Source: Liolophura sinensis (taxonomy: Eukaryota; Mollusca; Polyplacophora; Chitonida; Chitonidae). Taken from it: a DNA stretch of 64,000 nt. The stretch spans positions 19,886-83,885 of the forward strand of contig NW_027018097.1 of assembly GCF_032854445.1 (NCBI RefSeq). Direction: 5' to 3'. Shown here piece after piece: positions 23,933 to 38,400 of the stretch. The notes under the pieces are model-generated. The model saw only the letters and a program-made list of their open reading frames with translations, was not told the DNA's origin and ran no database searches. Numbering within the stretch: position 1 is the stretch's first letter; every line of letters begins with the position of its first letter. A program made the position numbers and the translations under genes.

Positions 23933-26394
23933 GTGCCCAGCAACGGCTCTTAATCCATGGAAACCATAGAAATTTGCAATTTTTCAACAGCTGGAGATGC
24001 CTGGCCCAATTGCGCATCTTTTGGCACCTTATTGATGTGGGTCAGTGTTCAATTGTACTTTTCACAGCAGACTGTATCAAGTACCTTTTGTTTTTTATAT
24101 ACAAATGGTGTAGTTTCTCTACATGTAGATAAAGACATTGAGTTTGTCTTCGACTTAGAAGTAAGACATTTGCTGGGTGAGTTAAATGGGCTTGGCCCAA
24201 AGATTTGACGTCGTCTGGGCTACCGAAGGGCACATAACTTATAATGAAAAATTGAATATAGTAATGACCAGTCGCAATGGTACATAGTAGATGTAGCCGA
24301 TTTCAATTCGCAAAAAAGACCAGGCAAAAATCCAAAAGTGGAAAAACTGTTCCAATGCTGCTGGTAAGAGGCTAATCCGACGTATTTTTGACGAGAAATC
24401 GAATGGAGCAAACCGCGTTGCTCTCCGACCAATACTTTTGGCTGTAGCCACAATTGAATAATCATTTATGTCAAGATCACGTGCCCAGCAACGGCTCTTA
24501 CTCCATGGAAACCTAGGAAATTTGCAATTTTTCAACAGCTGGAGATGCCTGGCCCAATTGCGCATCTTTTGGCACCTTATTGATGTGGGTCAGTGTTCAA
24601 TTGTACTTTTTACAGCGGACTGTGTCATGTACCTTGTGTTTTTTTATATACAAATGGTGTGGTTTTTCTACATGTAGATAAAGACATTGAGTTTGTCTTC
24701 GACTTAGAAGTAAGACATTTGCTGGGTGAGTTAAATGGGCTTGGCCCAAAGATTTGACGTCGTCTGGGCTACCGAAGGGCACATAACTTATAATGAAAAG
24801 TTGAATATAGTAATGACCAGTCGCGATGGTACATAGTAAATGTAGCCGATTTCAATTCGCAAAAAGACCAGGCAAAAATCCAAAAGTGGAAAAACTGTTC
24901 CAATGCTGCTGGTAAGAGGCTAATCCGACGTATTTTTGACGAGAAATCGAATGGTGCAAACCGCGTTGCTCTCCGACCAATACTTTGGGCTGTAGCCACA
25001 ATTGAATAATCATTGATGTCAAGATCACGTGCCCAGCAACGGCTCTTACTCCATGGAAACCAAGAAAATTTGCAATTTTTCAACACCTGGAGATGCCTGG
25101 CCCAATTGCGCATCTTTTGGCACCTTATTGATGTGGGTCAGTGTTCAATTGTACTTTTTACAGCGGACTGTGTCATGTACCTTGTGTTTTTTTATATACA
25201 AATGGTGTGGTTTTTCTACATGTAGATAAAGACATTGAGTTTTTCTTCGACTTAGAAGTAAGACATTTGCTGGGTGAGTTAAATGGGCTTGGCCCAAAGA
25301 TTTGACGTCGTCTGGGCTACCGAAGGCCACATAACTTATAATGAAAAGTTGAATATAGTAATGACCAGTCGCGATGGTACATAGTAAATGTAGCCGATTT
25401 CAATTCGCAAAAAGACCAGGCAAAAATCCAAAAGTGGAAAAACTGTTCCAATGCTGCTGGTAAGAGGCTAATCCGGCGTATTTTTGACGAGAAATCGAAT
25501 GGTGCAAACCGCGTTGCTCTCCGACCAATACGTTTGGCTGTAGCCACAATTGAATAATCATTGATGTCAAGATGACGTGCCCAGCAACGGCTCTTACTCC
25601 ATGGAAACCATAGAAATTTGCAATTTTTCAACAGCTGGAGATGCCTGGCCCAATTGCGCATCTTTTGGCACCTTATTGATGTGGGTCAGTGTTCAATTGT
25701 ACTTTTCACAGCAGACTGTATTAAGTACCTTTTGTTTTTTATATACAAATGGTGTAGTTTCTCTACATGTAGATAAAGACATTGAGTTTGTCTTCGACTT
25801 AGAAGTAATACATTTGCTGGGTGAGTTAAATGGGCTTGGCCCAAATATTTGACGTCGTCTGGGCTACCGAAGGGCACATAACTTATAATGAAAAGTTGAA
25901 TATAGTAATGACCAGTCGCAATGGTACATAGTAATTGTAGCCGATTTCAATTCGCAAAAAGACCAGGCAAAAATCCAAAAGTAGAAAAACTGTTCCAATG
26001 CTGCTGGTAAGAGGCTAATCCGACGTATTTTGTGACGAGAAATTGAAAGGTGCAAACCGCGTTGCTCTCCGACCAATACGTTTGGCTGTAGCCCCAAATG
26101 AATAATCATTGATGTCAAGATCACGTGCCCAGCAACGGCTCTTACTCCATGGAAACCATAGAAATTTGCAATTTTTCAACAGCTGGAGATGTCTGGCCCA
26201 ATTGCGCATCTTTTGGCACCTTATTGATGTGGGTCAGTGTTCAATTGTACTTTTTACAGCGGACTGTGTCATGTACCTTGTGTTTTTGTATATACAAATG
26301 GTGTGGTTTTTCTACATGTAGATAAAGACATTGAGTTTGTGTTCGACTTAGAAGTAAGACATTTGCTGGGTGTGTTAAATGGGCTTGGCCCAAA

Positions 26395-28041
26395 GATTTG
26401 ACGTCGTCTGGGCTACCGAAGGGCACATAACTTATAATGAAAAGTTGAATATAGTAATGACCAGTTGCGATGGTACATAGTAAATGTAGCCGATTTCAAT
26501 TCGCAAAAAGACCAGGCAAAAATCCAAAAGTGGAAAAACTGTTCCAATGCTGCTGGTAAGAGGCTAATCCGACGTATTTTTGACGAGAAATCGAATGGTG
26601 CAAACCGCGTTGCTCTCCGACCAATACTTTTGGCTGTAGCCACAATTGAATAATCATTGATGTCAAGATCACGTGCCCAGCAACGGCTCTTACTCCATGG
26701 AAACCAAGGAAATTTGCAATTTTTCAACAGCTGGAGATGCCTGGCCCAATTGCGCATCTTTTGGCACCTTATTGATGTGGGTCAGTGTTCAATTGTACTT
26801 TTTACAGCGGACTGTGTCATGTACCTTGTGTTTTTGTATATACAAATGGTGTGGTTTTTCTACATGTAGATAAAGACATTGAGTTTTTCTTCGACTTAGA
26901 AGTAAGACATTTGCTGGGTGAGTTAAATGGGCTTGGCCCAAAGATTTGACGTCGTCTGGGCTACCGAAGGGCACATAACTTATAATGAAAAGTTGAATAT
27001 AGTAATGACCAGTTGCGATGGTACATAGTAAATGTAGCCGATTTCAATTCGCAAAAAGACCAGGCAAAAATCCAAAAGTGGAAAAACTGTTCCAATGCTG
27101 CTGGTAAGAGGCTAATCCGACGTATTTTGTCACGAGAAATCGAATGGTGCAAACCGCGTTGCTCTCCGACCAATACGTTTGGCTGTAGCCACAATTGAAT
27201 AATTATTGATGTCAAGATGAAGTGCCCAGCAACGGCTCTTACTCCATGGAAACCATAGAAATTTGCAATTTTTCAACAGCTGGAGATGCCTGGCCCAATT
27301 GCGCATCTTTTGGCACCTTATTGATGTGGGTCAGTGTTCAATTGTACTTTTTACAGCAGGATGTATTAAGTACCTTTTGTTTTTTTATATACAAATGGTG
27401 TGGTTTTTCTACACGTAGATAAAGACATTGAGATTTTCTTCGACTTAGAAGTAAGACATTTGCTGGGTGAGTTAAATGGGCTTTGCCCAAAGATTTGACG
27501 TCGTCTGGGCTACCGAAGGGCACATAACTTATAATGAAATGTTGAATATAGTAATGACCAGTCGCGATTGTACATAGTTAATGTAGCCGATTTCAATTAG
27601 CAAAAAGACCAGGTAAAAATCCAAAAGTGGAAAAACTGTTCCAATGCTGCTGGTAAGAGGCTAATCCGACGTATTTTGTGACGAGAAATCGAATGGTGCA
27701 AACCGCGTTGCTCTCCGACCAATACGTTTGGCTGTAGCCACAATTGAATAATCATTGATGTCAAGATGACGTGCCCAGCAACGGCTCTTACTCCATGGAA
27801 ACCATAGAAATTTGCAATTTTTCAACAGCTGGAGATGCCTGGCCCATGTGCGCATCTTTTGGCACCTTATTGATGTGGGTCAGTGTTCAATTGTACTTTT
27901 TACAGCGGACTGTGTCATGTACCTTGTGTTTTTGTATATACAAATGGTGTGGTTTTTCTACATGTAGATAAAGACATTGAGATTTTCTTCGACTTAGAAG
28001 TAAGACATTTGCTGGGTGAGTTAAATGGGCTTTGCCCAAAG
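26395..28041. repeat. Three-unit tandem duplication, copy 1 (1,647 bp)
   Basis: Three consecutive units (markers 26673, 27222, 27771) recur in the same order at 28319, 28869 and 29418, with offsets of 1,646-1,647 bp. They share several private variants: cagttgcgatgg, aattattgatgtc with gatgaagtgccc, gaaatgttgaat and ggcccatgtgcgc. By reading I saw only one difference inside the block, an extra A in caaaaaatcc at about 28,710 in copy 2. Confidence 0.88.
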
Positions 28042-29688
28042 ATTTGACGTCGTCTGGGCTACCGAAGGGCACATAACTTATAATGAAAAGTTGAATATAG
28101 TAATGACCAGTTGCGATGGTACATAGTAAATGTAGCCGATTTCAATTCGCAAAAAGACCAGGCAAAAATCCAAAAGTGGAAAAACTGTTCCAATGCTGCT
28201 GGTAAGAGGCTAATCCGACGTATTTTTGACGAGAAATCGAATGGTGCAAACCGCGTTGCTCTCCGACCAATACTTTTGGCTGTAGCCACAATTGAATAAT
28301 CATTGATGTCAAGATCACGTGCCCAGCAACGGCTCTTACTCCATGGAAACCAAGGAAATTTGCAATTTTTCAACAGCTGGAGATGCCTGGCCCAATTGCG
28401 CATCTTTTGGCACCTTATTGATGTGGGTCAGTGTTCAATTGTACTTTTTACAGCGGACTGTGTCATGTACCTTGTGTTTTTGTATATACAAATGGTGTGG
28501 TTTTTCTACATGTAGATAAAGACATTGAGTTTTTCTTCGACTTAGAAGTAAGACATTTGCTGGGTGAGTTAAATGGGCTTGGCCCAAAGATTTGACGTCG
28601 TCTGGGCTACCGAAGGGCACATAACTTATAATGAAAAGTTGAATATAGTAATGACCAGTTGCGATGGTACATAGTAAATGTAGCCGATTTCAATTCGCAA
28701 AAAGACCAGGCAAAAAATCCAAAAGTGGAAAAACTGTTCCAATGCTGCTGGTAAGAGGCTAATCCGACGTATTTTGTCACGAGAAATCGAATGGTGCAAA
28801 CCGCGTTGCTCTCCGACCAATACGTTTGGCTGTAGCCACAATTGAATAATTATTGATGTCAAGATGAAGTGCCCAGCAACGGCTCTTACTCCATGGAAAC
28901 CATAGAAATTTGCAATTTTTCAACAGCTGGAGATGCCTGGCCCAATTGCGCATCTTTTGGCACCTTATTGATGTGGGTCAGTGTTCAATTGTACTTTTTA
29001 CAGCAGGATGTATTAAGTACCTTTTGTTTTTTTATATACAAATGGTGTGGTTTTTCTACACGTAGATAAAGACATTGAGATTTTCTTCGACTTAGAAGTA
29101 AGACATTTGCTGGGTGAGTTAAATGGGCTTTGCCCAAAGATTTGACGTCGTCTGGGCTACCGAAGGGCACATAACTTATAATGAAATGTTGAATATAGTA
29201 ATGACCAGTCGCGATTGTACATAGTTAATGTAGCCGATTTCAATTAGCAAAAAGACCAGGTAAAAATCCAAAAGTGGAAAAACTGTTCCAATGCTGCTGG
29301 TAAGAGGCTAATCCGACGTATTTTGTGACGAGAAATCGAATGGTGCAAACCGCGTTGCTCTCCGACCAATACGTTTGGCTGTAGCCACAATTGAATAATC
29401 ATTGATGTCAAGATGACGTGCCCAGCAACGGCTCTTACTCCATGGAAACCATAGAAATTTGCAATTTTTCAACAGCTGGAGATGCCTGGCCCATGTGCGC
29501 ATCTTTTGGCACCTTATTGATGTGGGTCAGTGTTCAATTGTACTTTTTACAGCGGACTGTGTCATGTACCTTGTGTTTTTGTATATACAAATGGTGTGGT
29601 TTTTCTACATGTAGATAAAGACATTGAGATTTTCTTCGACTTAGAAGTAAGACATTTGCTGGGTGAGTTAAATGGGCTTTGCCCAAAG
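28042..29688. repeat. Three-unit tandem duplication, copy 2 (1,647 bp)
   Basis: Directly follows copy 1. Similarity continues a little past the nominal end, to about 29,757, where cagttgcgatgg in one copy is replaced by cagtcgcgattg. The near-identity makes this one of the youngest duplications in the window, or an assembly duplication. Confidence 0.88.
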
Positions 29689-31610
29689 ATTTGACGTCGT
29701 CTGGGCTACCGAAGGGCACATAACTTATAATGAAAAGTTGAATATAGTAATGACCAGTCGCGATTGTACATAGTTAATGTAGCCGATTTCAATTAGCAAA
29801 AAGACCAGGTAAAAATCCAAAAGTGGAAAAACTGTTCCAATGCTGCTGGTAAGAGGCTAATCCGACGTATTTTGTGACGAGAAATCGAATGGTGCAAACC
29901 GCGTTGCTCTCCGACCAATACGTTTGGCTGTAGCCACAAATGAATAATCATTGATGTCAAGATCACGTGCCCAGCAACGGCTCTTACTCCATGGAAACCA
30001 TAGAAATTTGCAATTTTTCAACAGCTGGAGATGCCTGGCCCAATTGCGCATCTTTCGGCACCTTATTGATGTGGGTCAGTGTTCAATTGTACTTTTTACA
30101 GCGGACTGTGTCATGTACCTTGTGTTTTTGTATATACAAATGGTGTGGTTTTTCTACATGTAGATAAAGACATTGAGTTTGTCTTCGACTTAGAAGTAAG
30201 ACATTTGCTGGGTGTGTTAAATGGGCTTGGCCCAAAGATTTGACGTCGTCTGGGCTACCGAAGGGCACATAACTTATAATGAAAAGTTGAATATAGTAAT
30301 GACCAGTCGCGATGGTACATAGTAAATGTAGCCGATTTCAATTCGCAAAAAGACCAGGCAAAAATCCAAAAGTGGAAAAACTGTTCCAATGCTGCTGGTA
30401 AGAGGCTAATCCGACGTATTTTTGACGAGAAATCGAATGGTGCAAACCGCGTTGCTCTCCGACCAATACTTTTGGCTGTAGCCACAATTGAATAATCATT
30501 GATGTCAAGATGACGTGCCCAGCAACGGCTCTTACTCCATGGAAACCAAGGAAATTTGCAATTTTTCAACAGCTGGAGATGCCTGGCCCAATTGCGCATC
30601 TTTTGGCACCTTATTGATGTGGGTCAGTGTTCAATTGTACTTTTTACAGCGGACTGTGTCATGTACCTTGTGTTTTTGTATATACAAATGGTGTGGTTTT
30701 TCTACATGTAGATAAAGACATTGAGTTTGTCTTCGACTTAGAAGTAAGACATTTGCTGGGTGAGTTAAATGGGCTTGGCCCAAAGATTTGACGTCGTCTG
30801 GGCTACCGAAGGGCACATAACTTATAATGAAAAGTTGAATATAGTAATGACCAGTCGCGATGGTACATAGTAAATGTAGCCGATTTCAATTCGCAAAAAG
30901 ACCAGGCAAAAATCCAAAAGTGGAAAAACTGTTCCAATGCTGCTGGTAAGAGGCTAATCCGACGTATTTTTGACGAGAAATCGAATGGTGGAAACCGCGT
31001 TGCTCTCCGACCAATACGTTTGGCTGTAGCCACAAATGAATAATCATTGATGTCAAGATCACGTGCCCAGCAACGGCTCTTACTCCATGGAAACCATAGA
31101 AATTTGCAATTTTTCAACAGCTGGAGATGCCTGGCCCAATTGCGCATCTTTTGGCACCTTATTGATGTGGGTCAGTGTTCAATTGTACTTTTTACAGCGG
31201 ACTGTGTCATGTACCTTGTGTTTTTTTATATACAAATGGTGTGGTTTTTCTACATGTAGATAAAGACATTGAGTTTGTCTTCGACTTAGAAGTAAGACAT
31301 TTGCTGGGTGAGTTAAATGGGCTTGGCCCAAAGATTTGACGTCGTCTGGGCTACCGAAGGGCACATAACTTATAATGAAAAGTTGAATATAGTAATGACC
31401 AGTCGCGATGGTACATAGTAAATGTAGCCGATTTCAATTCGCAAAAAGACCAGGTAAAAATCCAAAAGTGGAAAAACTGTTCCAATGCTGCTGGTAAGAG
31501 GCTAATCCGACGTATTTTTGACGAGAAATCGAATGGTGCAAACCGCGTTGCTCTCCGACCAATACTTTGGGCTGTAGCCACAAATGAATAATCATTGATG
31601 TCAAGATCAC

Positions 31611-32705
31611 GTGCCCAGCAACGGCTCTTACTCCATGGAAACCATAGAAATTTGCAATTTTTCAACAGCTGGAGATGCCTGGCCCAATTGCGCATCTTTT
31701 GGCACCTTATTGATGTGGATCAGTGTTCAATTGTTCTTTTTACAGCAGACTGTGTCATGTACCTTGTGTTTTTTTATATACAAATGGTGTGGTTTTTCTA
31801 CATGTAGATAAAGACATTGAGTTTTTCTACGACTTAGAAGTAAGACATTTGCTGGGTGAGTTAAATGGGCTTGGCCCGAAGATTTGACGTCGTCTGGGCT
31901 ACCGAAGAGCACATAACTTATAATGAAAACTTGAATATAGTAATAACCAGTCGCAATGGTACGTAGTAAATGTAGCCGATTTTAATTAGCAAAAAGACCT
32001 GGCAAAAATCCAAAAGTGGAAAAACTGTTCCAATGCTGCTGTAAGAGGCTAATCCGACGTATTTTGTCACGAGAAATCGAATGGTGCAAACCGCGTTGCT
32101 CTCCGACCAATACTTTTGGCTGTAGCCACAATTGAATAATCATTGATGTCAAGATGACGTGCCCAGCAACGGCTCTTACTCCATGGAAACCAAGAAAATT
32201 TGCAATTTTTCAACAGCTGGAGATGCCTGGCCCAATTGCGCATCTTTTGGCACCTTATTGATGTGGGTCAGTGTTCAATTGTACTTTTCACAGCAGACTG
32301 TATCAAGTACCTTTTGTTTTTTATATACAAATGGTGTAGTTTTTCTACATGTAGATAAAGACATTGAGTTTGTCTTCGACTTAGAAGTAAGACATTTGCT
32401 GGGTGAGTTAAATGGGCTTGGCCCAAAGATTTGACGTCGTCTGGGCTACCGAAGGGCACATAACTTATAATGAAAAGTTGAATATAGTAATGACCAGTCG
32501 CGATGGTACATAGTAAATGTAGCCGATTTCAATTCGCAAAAAGACCTGGCAAAAATCCAAAAGTGGAAAAACTGTTCCAATGCTGCTGGTAAGAGGCTAA
32601 TCCGACGTATTTTTGACGAGAAATCGAATGGTGCAAACCGCGTTGCTCTCCGACCAATACTTTTGGCTGTAGCCACAAATGAATAATCATTGATGTCAAG
32701 ATCAC
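31611..32705. repeat. Two-unit block, downstream copy of a sixteen-unit-spaced pair
   Basis: Matches 22835-23932 in the order of private variants, until it switches to a gtacttttcacag type in the second unit. The gtggatcagtg type recurs again at 32706, 40396 and 49179. Confidence 0.65.
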
Positions 32706-34906
32706 GTGCCCAGCAACGGCTCTTACTCCATGGAAACCATAGAAATTTGCAATTTTTCAACAGCTGGAGATGCCTGGCCCAATTGCGCATCTTTTGGCAC
32801 CTTATTGATGTGGATCAGTGTTCAATTGTTCTTTTTACAGCAGACTGTGTCATGTACCTTGTGTTTTTTTATATACAAATGGTGTGGTTTTTCTACATGT
32901 AGATAAAGACATTGAGTTTGTCTTCGACTTAGAAGTAAGACATTTGCTGGGTGAGTTAAATGGGCTTGGCCCGAAGATTTGACGTCGTCTGGGCTACCGA
33001 AGGGCACATAACTGATAATGAAAACTTGAATATAGTAATAACCAGTCGCAATGGTACGTAGTAAATGTAGCCGATTTCAATTAGCAAAAAGACCAGGCAA
33101 AAATCCAAAAGTGTAAAAACTGTTCCAATGCTGCTGTAAGAGGCTAATCCGACGTATTTTGTCACGAGAAATCGAATGGTGCAAACCGCGTTGTTCTCCG
33201 ACCAATACTTTTGGCTATAGCCACAATTGATAAATCATTGATGTCAAGATCACGTGCCCAGCAACGGCTCTTACTCCATGGAAACCATAGAAAATTTGTT
33301 ATTTTTAAACAGCTGGAGATGCCTGGCCCAATTGCGCATCTTTCGGCACCTTATTGATGTGGGTCAGTGTTCAATTGTACTTTTTACAGCGGACTGTGTC
33401 ATGTACCTTGTGTTTTTGTATATACAAATGGTGTGGTTTTTCTACATGTAGATAAAAGACATTGAGTTTTTCTTCGACTTAGAAGTAAGACATTTTGCTG
33501 GGTGAGTTAAATGGGCTTGGCCCAAAGATTTGACGTCGTCTGGGCTACGGAAGGGCACATAACTTATAATGAAAAGTTGAATATAGTAATGACCAGTCCG
33601 CGATTGTACATAGTTAATGTAGCCGATTTCAATTAGCAAAAAGACCAGGTAAAAATCCAAAAGTAGAAAAACTGTTCCAATGCTGCTGGTAAAAGGCTAA
33701 TCGACGTATTTTGTGACGAGAAATCGAATGGTGCAAACCGCGTTGCTCTCCGACCAATACGTTTGGCTGTAGCCACAATTGAATAATCATTGATGTCAAG
33801 ATGACGTGCCCAGCAACGGCTCTTACTCCATGGAAACCATAGAAATTTGCAATTTTTCAACAGCTGGAGATGCCTGGCCCAATTGCGCATCTTTTGGCAC
33901 CTTATTGATGTGGGTCAGTGTTCAATTGTAATTTTCACAACAGACTGTATCAAGTACCTTTTGTTTTTTATATACAAATGGTGTAGTTTCTCTACATGTA
34001 GATAAGACATTGAGTTTTTCTTCGACTTAGGAGTAAGACATTTGCTGGGTGAGTTAAATGGGCTTGGCCCAAAGACTTGACGTCGTCTGGGCTACCGAAG
34101 GGCACATAACTTATAATGAAAAGTTGAATATAGTAATGACCAGTCGCAATGGTACATAGTAAATGTAGCCGATTTCAATTCGCAAAAAAGACCAGGCAAA
34201 AATCCAAAAGTGGAAAAACTGTTCCAATGCTGCTGGTAAGAGGCTAATCCGACGTATTTTGTGACGAGAAATCGAATGGTGCAAACCGCGTTGCTCTCCG
34301 GACCAATACGTATGGCTGTAGCCACAATTGGAATAATCATTGATGTCAAGATGACGTGCCCAGCAACGGCTCTTACTCCATGGAAACCAAGGAAATTTGC
34401 AATTTTCAACAGCTGGAGATGCCTGGCCCAATTGCGCCATCTTTTGGCACCTTATTGATGTGGGTCAGTGTTCAATTGTACTTTTTTACAGCGGACTGTG
34501 TCATGTACCTTGTGTTTTTTTTATTATACAAATGGTGTGGTTTTCTACATGTAGATAAAGACATTGAGTTTGTCTTCGACTTAGAAGTAAGACATTTGCT
34601 GGGTGAGTTAAATGGGCTTGGCCCAAAGATTTGACGTCGTCTGGGCTACCGAAGGGCACATAACTTATAATGAAAAGTTGAATATAGTAATGACCAGTCG
34701 CGATGGTACATAGTAAATGTAGGCGATTTCAATTCGCAAAAAGACCAGGCAAAAATCCAAAAGTGGAAAAATTTTTCCAATGCTGCTGGTAAGGAGGCTA
34801 ATCCGACGTACTTTTGACGAGAAATCGAATGGTTGCAAACCGCGTTGCTCTCCGACCAATACTTTTGGCTGTAGCACAAATGAATAATCATTGATGTCAA
34901 GATCAC
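32706..34906. repeat. Four-unit block, upstream copy of a ~16.47-kb duplication
   Basis: Successive private variants are shared with 49179-51371 in the same order: gtggatcagtg; gtgtaaaaactg with ttgttatttttaaacagc; gtaattttcaca with ggagtaagac and aagacttgac; then gtaggcgattt with gacgtacttttgacg. Offsets fall from 16,473 to 16,465 bp because this copy carries many extra single bases. Confidence 0.8.
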
Positions 34907-35460
34907 GTGCCCAGCAACGGCTCTTACTCCATGGAAACCAAGGAAATTTGCAATTTTTCAACAGCTGGAGATGCCTGGCCCAATTGCGCATCTTTTGGCA
35001 CCTCATTAATGTGGGTCAGTGTTCAATTGTACTTTTTACAGCGGACTGTGTCATGTACCTTGTGTTTTTTTATATACAAATGGCAAATGGTGTGGTTTTT
35101 CTACATGTAGATAAAGACATTGAGTTTTTCTTCGACTTAGAAGTAAGACATTTGCTGGGTGAGTTAAATGGGCTTGCCCAAAGATTTGACGTCGTCTGGG
35201 CTACCGAAGGGCACATAACTTATAATAAAAAGTTGAATATAGTAATGACCAGTCGCGATGGTACATAGTAAATGTAGCCGATTTCAATTCGCAAAAAGAC
35301 CAGGCAAAAATCCCAAAAGTGGAAAAAACTGTTCCAATGCTGCTGGTAAGAGGCTAATCCGACGTATTTTTGACGATAAATCGAATGGTGCAAACCGCGT
35401 TGCTCTCCGACCATACTTTTGGCTGTAGCCACAATTGAATAATCATTGATGTCAAAATCA
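33220..35460. repeat. Indel-rich stretch of the array
   Basis: More than twenty one- or two-base gains and losses occur within 2.2 kb. Examples are cagtccgcgatt (~33,597), ctaatcgacg (~33,702), tccggaccaat (~34,299), aattggaataat (~34,327), gcgccatc (~34,436), aaggaggc (~34,793), ggttgcaaac (~34,831) and tagcacaaatg (~34,875). A tandem heptamer caaatgg lies at 35077-35090. Units here measure 550-555 bp. The corresponding copy at 49-51 kb lacks nearly all of these changes. Confidence 0.85.
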
Positions 35461-38400
35461 CGTGCCCAGCAACGGCTCTTACTCCATGGAAACCATAGAA
35501 ATTTGCAATTTTTCAACAGCTGGAGATGCCTGGCCCAATTGCGCATCTTTTGGCACCTTATTGATGTGGGTCAGTGTTCAATTGTACTTTTCACAGCAGA
35601 CTGTATCAAGTACCTTTTGTTTTTTATATACAAATGGTGTAGTTTCTCTACATGTAGGTAAAGACATTGAGTTTGTCTTCGACTTAGAAGTAAGACATTT
35701 GCTGGGTGGGTTAAATGGGCTTGGCCCAAAGATTTGACGTCGTCTGGGCTACCGAAGGGCACATAACTTATAATGAAAAGTTGAATATAGTAATGACCAG
35801 TCGCAATGGTACATAGTAAATGTAGCCGATTTCAATTCGCAAAAAGACCAGGCAAAAATCCAAAAGTGGAAAAACTGTTCCAATGCTGCTGGTAAGAGGC
35901 TAATCCGACGTATTTTGTGACGAGAAATCGAATGGTGCAAACCGCGTTGCTCTCCGACCAATAGGTATGGCTGTAGCCACAATTGAATAATCATTGATGT
36001 CAAAATCACGTGCCCATCAACGGCTCTTACTCCATGGAAACCAAGGAAATTTGCAATTTTTCAACAGCTGGAGATGCCTGGCCCAATTGCGCATCTTTTG
36101 GCACCTTATTGATGTGGGTCAGTGTTCAGTTGTACTTTTTAAAGCGGACTGTGTCATGTACCTTGTGTTTTTTTATATACAAATGGTGTGGTTTTTCTAC
36201 ATGTAGATAAAGACATTGAGTTTGTCTTCGACTTAGAAGTAAGACATTTGCTGGGTGAGTTAAATGGGCTTGGCCCAAAGATTTGACGTCGTCTGGGCTA
36301 CCGAAGGGCACATAACTTTTAATTAAAAGTTGAATATAGTAATGACCAGTCGCGATGGTACATAGTAAATGTAGCCGATTTCAATTCGCAAAAAGACCAG
36401 GCAAAAATCCAAAAGTGGAAAAATTTTTCCAATGCTGCTGGTAAGAGGCTAATCCGACGTATTTTGTGACGAGAAATCGAATGGTGCAAACCGCGTTGCT
36501 CTCCGACTAATACTTTTGGCTGTAGCCACAATTGAATAATCATTGATGTCAAGATGACGTGCCCAGCAACGGCTCTTACTCCATGGAAACCAAGGAAATT
36601 AGCATTTTTTCAACACCTGGAGATGCCTGGCCCAATTGCGCATCTTTTGGCACCTTATTGATGTGGGTCAGTGTTCAATTGTACTTTTTAAAGCGGACTG
36701 TGTCATGTACCTTGTGTTTTTTTATATACAAATGGTGTGGTTTTTCTACATGTAGATAAAGACATTGAGTTTGTCTTCGACTTAGAAGTAAGACATTTGC
36801 TGGGTGAGTTAAATGGGCTTGGCCCAAAGATTTGACGTCGTCTGGGCTACCGAAGGGCACATAACTTATAATGAAAAGTTGAATATAGTAATGACCAGTC
36901 GCGATGGTACATAGTAAATGTAGCCGATTTCAATTCGCAAAAAGACCAGGCAAAAATCCAAAAGTGGAAAAACTGTTCCAATGCTGCTGGTAAGAGGCCA
37001 ATCCGACGTATTTTTGACGAGAAATCGAATGGTGCAAACCGCGTTGCTCTCCGACCAATACTTTGGGCTGTAGCCACAAATGAATAATCATTGATGTCAA
37101 GATCACGTGCCCAACAACGGCTCTTACTCCATGGAAACCATAGAAATTTGCAATTTTTCAACAGCTGGAGATGCCTGGCCCAATTGCGCATCTTTCGGCA
37201 CCTTATTGATGTGGGTCAGTGTTCAATTGTACTTTTTACAGCGGACTGTGTCATGTACCTTGTGTTTTTTTACATACAAATGGTGTGGTTTTTCTACATG
37301 TAGATAAAGACATTGAGTTTTTCTTCGACTTAGAAGTAAGACATTTGCTGGGTGAGTTAAATGGGCTTGGCCCAAAGATTTGACGTCGTCTGGGCTACCG
37401 AAGGGCACATAACTTATAATGAAATGTTGAATATAGTAATGACCAGTCGCGATTGTACATAGTTAATGTAGCCGATTTCAATTAGCAAAAAGACCAGGTA
37501 AAAATCCAAAAGTAGAAAAACTGTTCCAATGCTGCTGGTAAGAGGCTAATCCGACGTATTTTGTGACGAGAAATCGAATGGTGCAAACCGCGTTGCTCTC
37601 CGACCAATACGTTTGGCTGTAGCCACAATTGAATAATCATTAATATCAAGATCACGTGCCCAGCAACGGCTCTTACTCCATGGAAACCATAGAAATTTGC
37701 CATTTTTCAACACCTGGAGATGCCTGGCCCAATTGCGCATCTTTTGGCACCTTATTAATGTGGGTCAGTGTTCAATTGTACTTTTTACAGAAGACTGTAT
37801 CAAGTACCTTGTGTTTTTTATATACAAATGGTGTGGTTTTTCTACATGTAGATAAAGACATTAAGTTTGTCTTCGACTTAGAAGTAAGACATTTGCTGGG
37901 TGAGTTAAATGGGCTTGGCCCAAAGATTTGACGTCGTCTGGGCTACCGAAGGGCACATAACTTATAATGAAAAGTTGAATATAGTAATGACCAGTCGCAA
38001 TGGTACATAGTAAATGTAGCCGATTTCAATTTGCAAAAAGACCAGGCAAAAATGCAAAAGTGGAAAAACTGTTCCAATGCTGCTGGTAAGAGGCTAATCC
38101 GACGTATTTTGTGACGAGAAATCGAATGATGCAAACCGCGTTGCTCTCCGACCAATACGTATGGCTGTAGCCACAATTGAATAATCATTGATGTCAAGAT
38201 GACGTGCCCAGCAACGGCTCTTACTCCATGGAAACCAAGGAAATTTGCAATTTTTCAACAGCTGGAGATGCCTGGCCCAATTGCGCATCTTTTGGCACCT
38301 TATTGATGTGGGTCAGTGTTCAATTGTACTTTTTACAGCGGACTGTGTCATGTACCTTGTGTTTTTTTATATACAAATGGTGTGGTTTTTCTACATGTAG

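Noticed and set aside
36310-36330. Palindrome-like cttttaattaaaag as a specific functional site
   Set aside because: It is a variant of the common acttataatgaaaag, found only in one unit type (also at 40,155, 44,540, 47,287 and 60,460). It is better read as a marker of that unit type.
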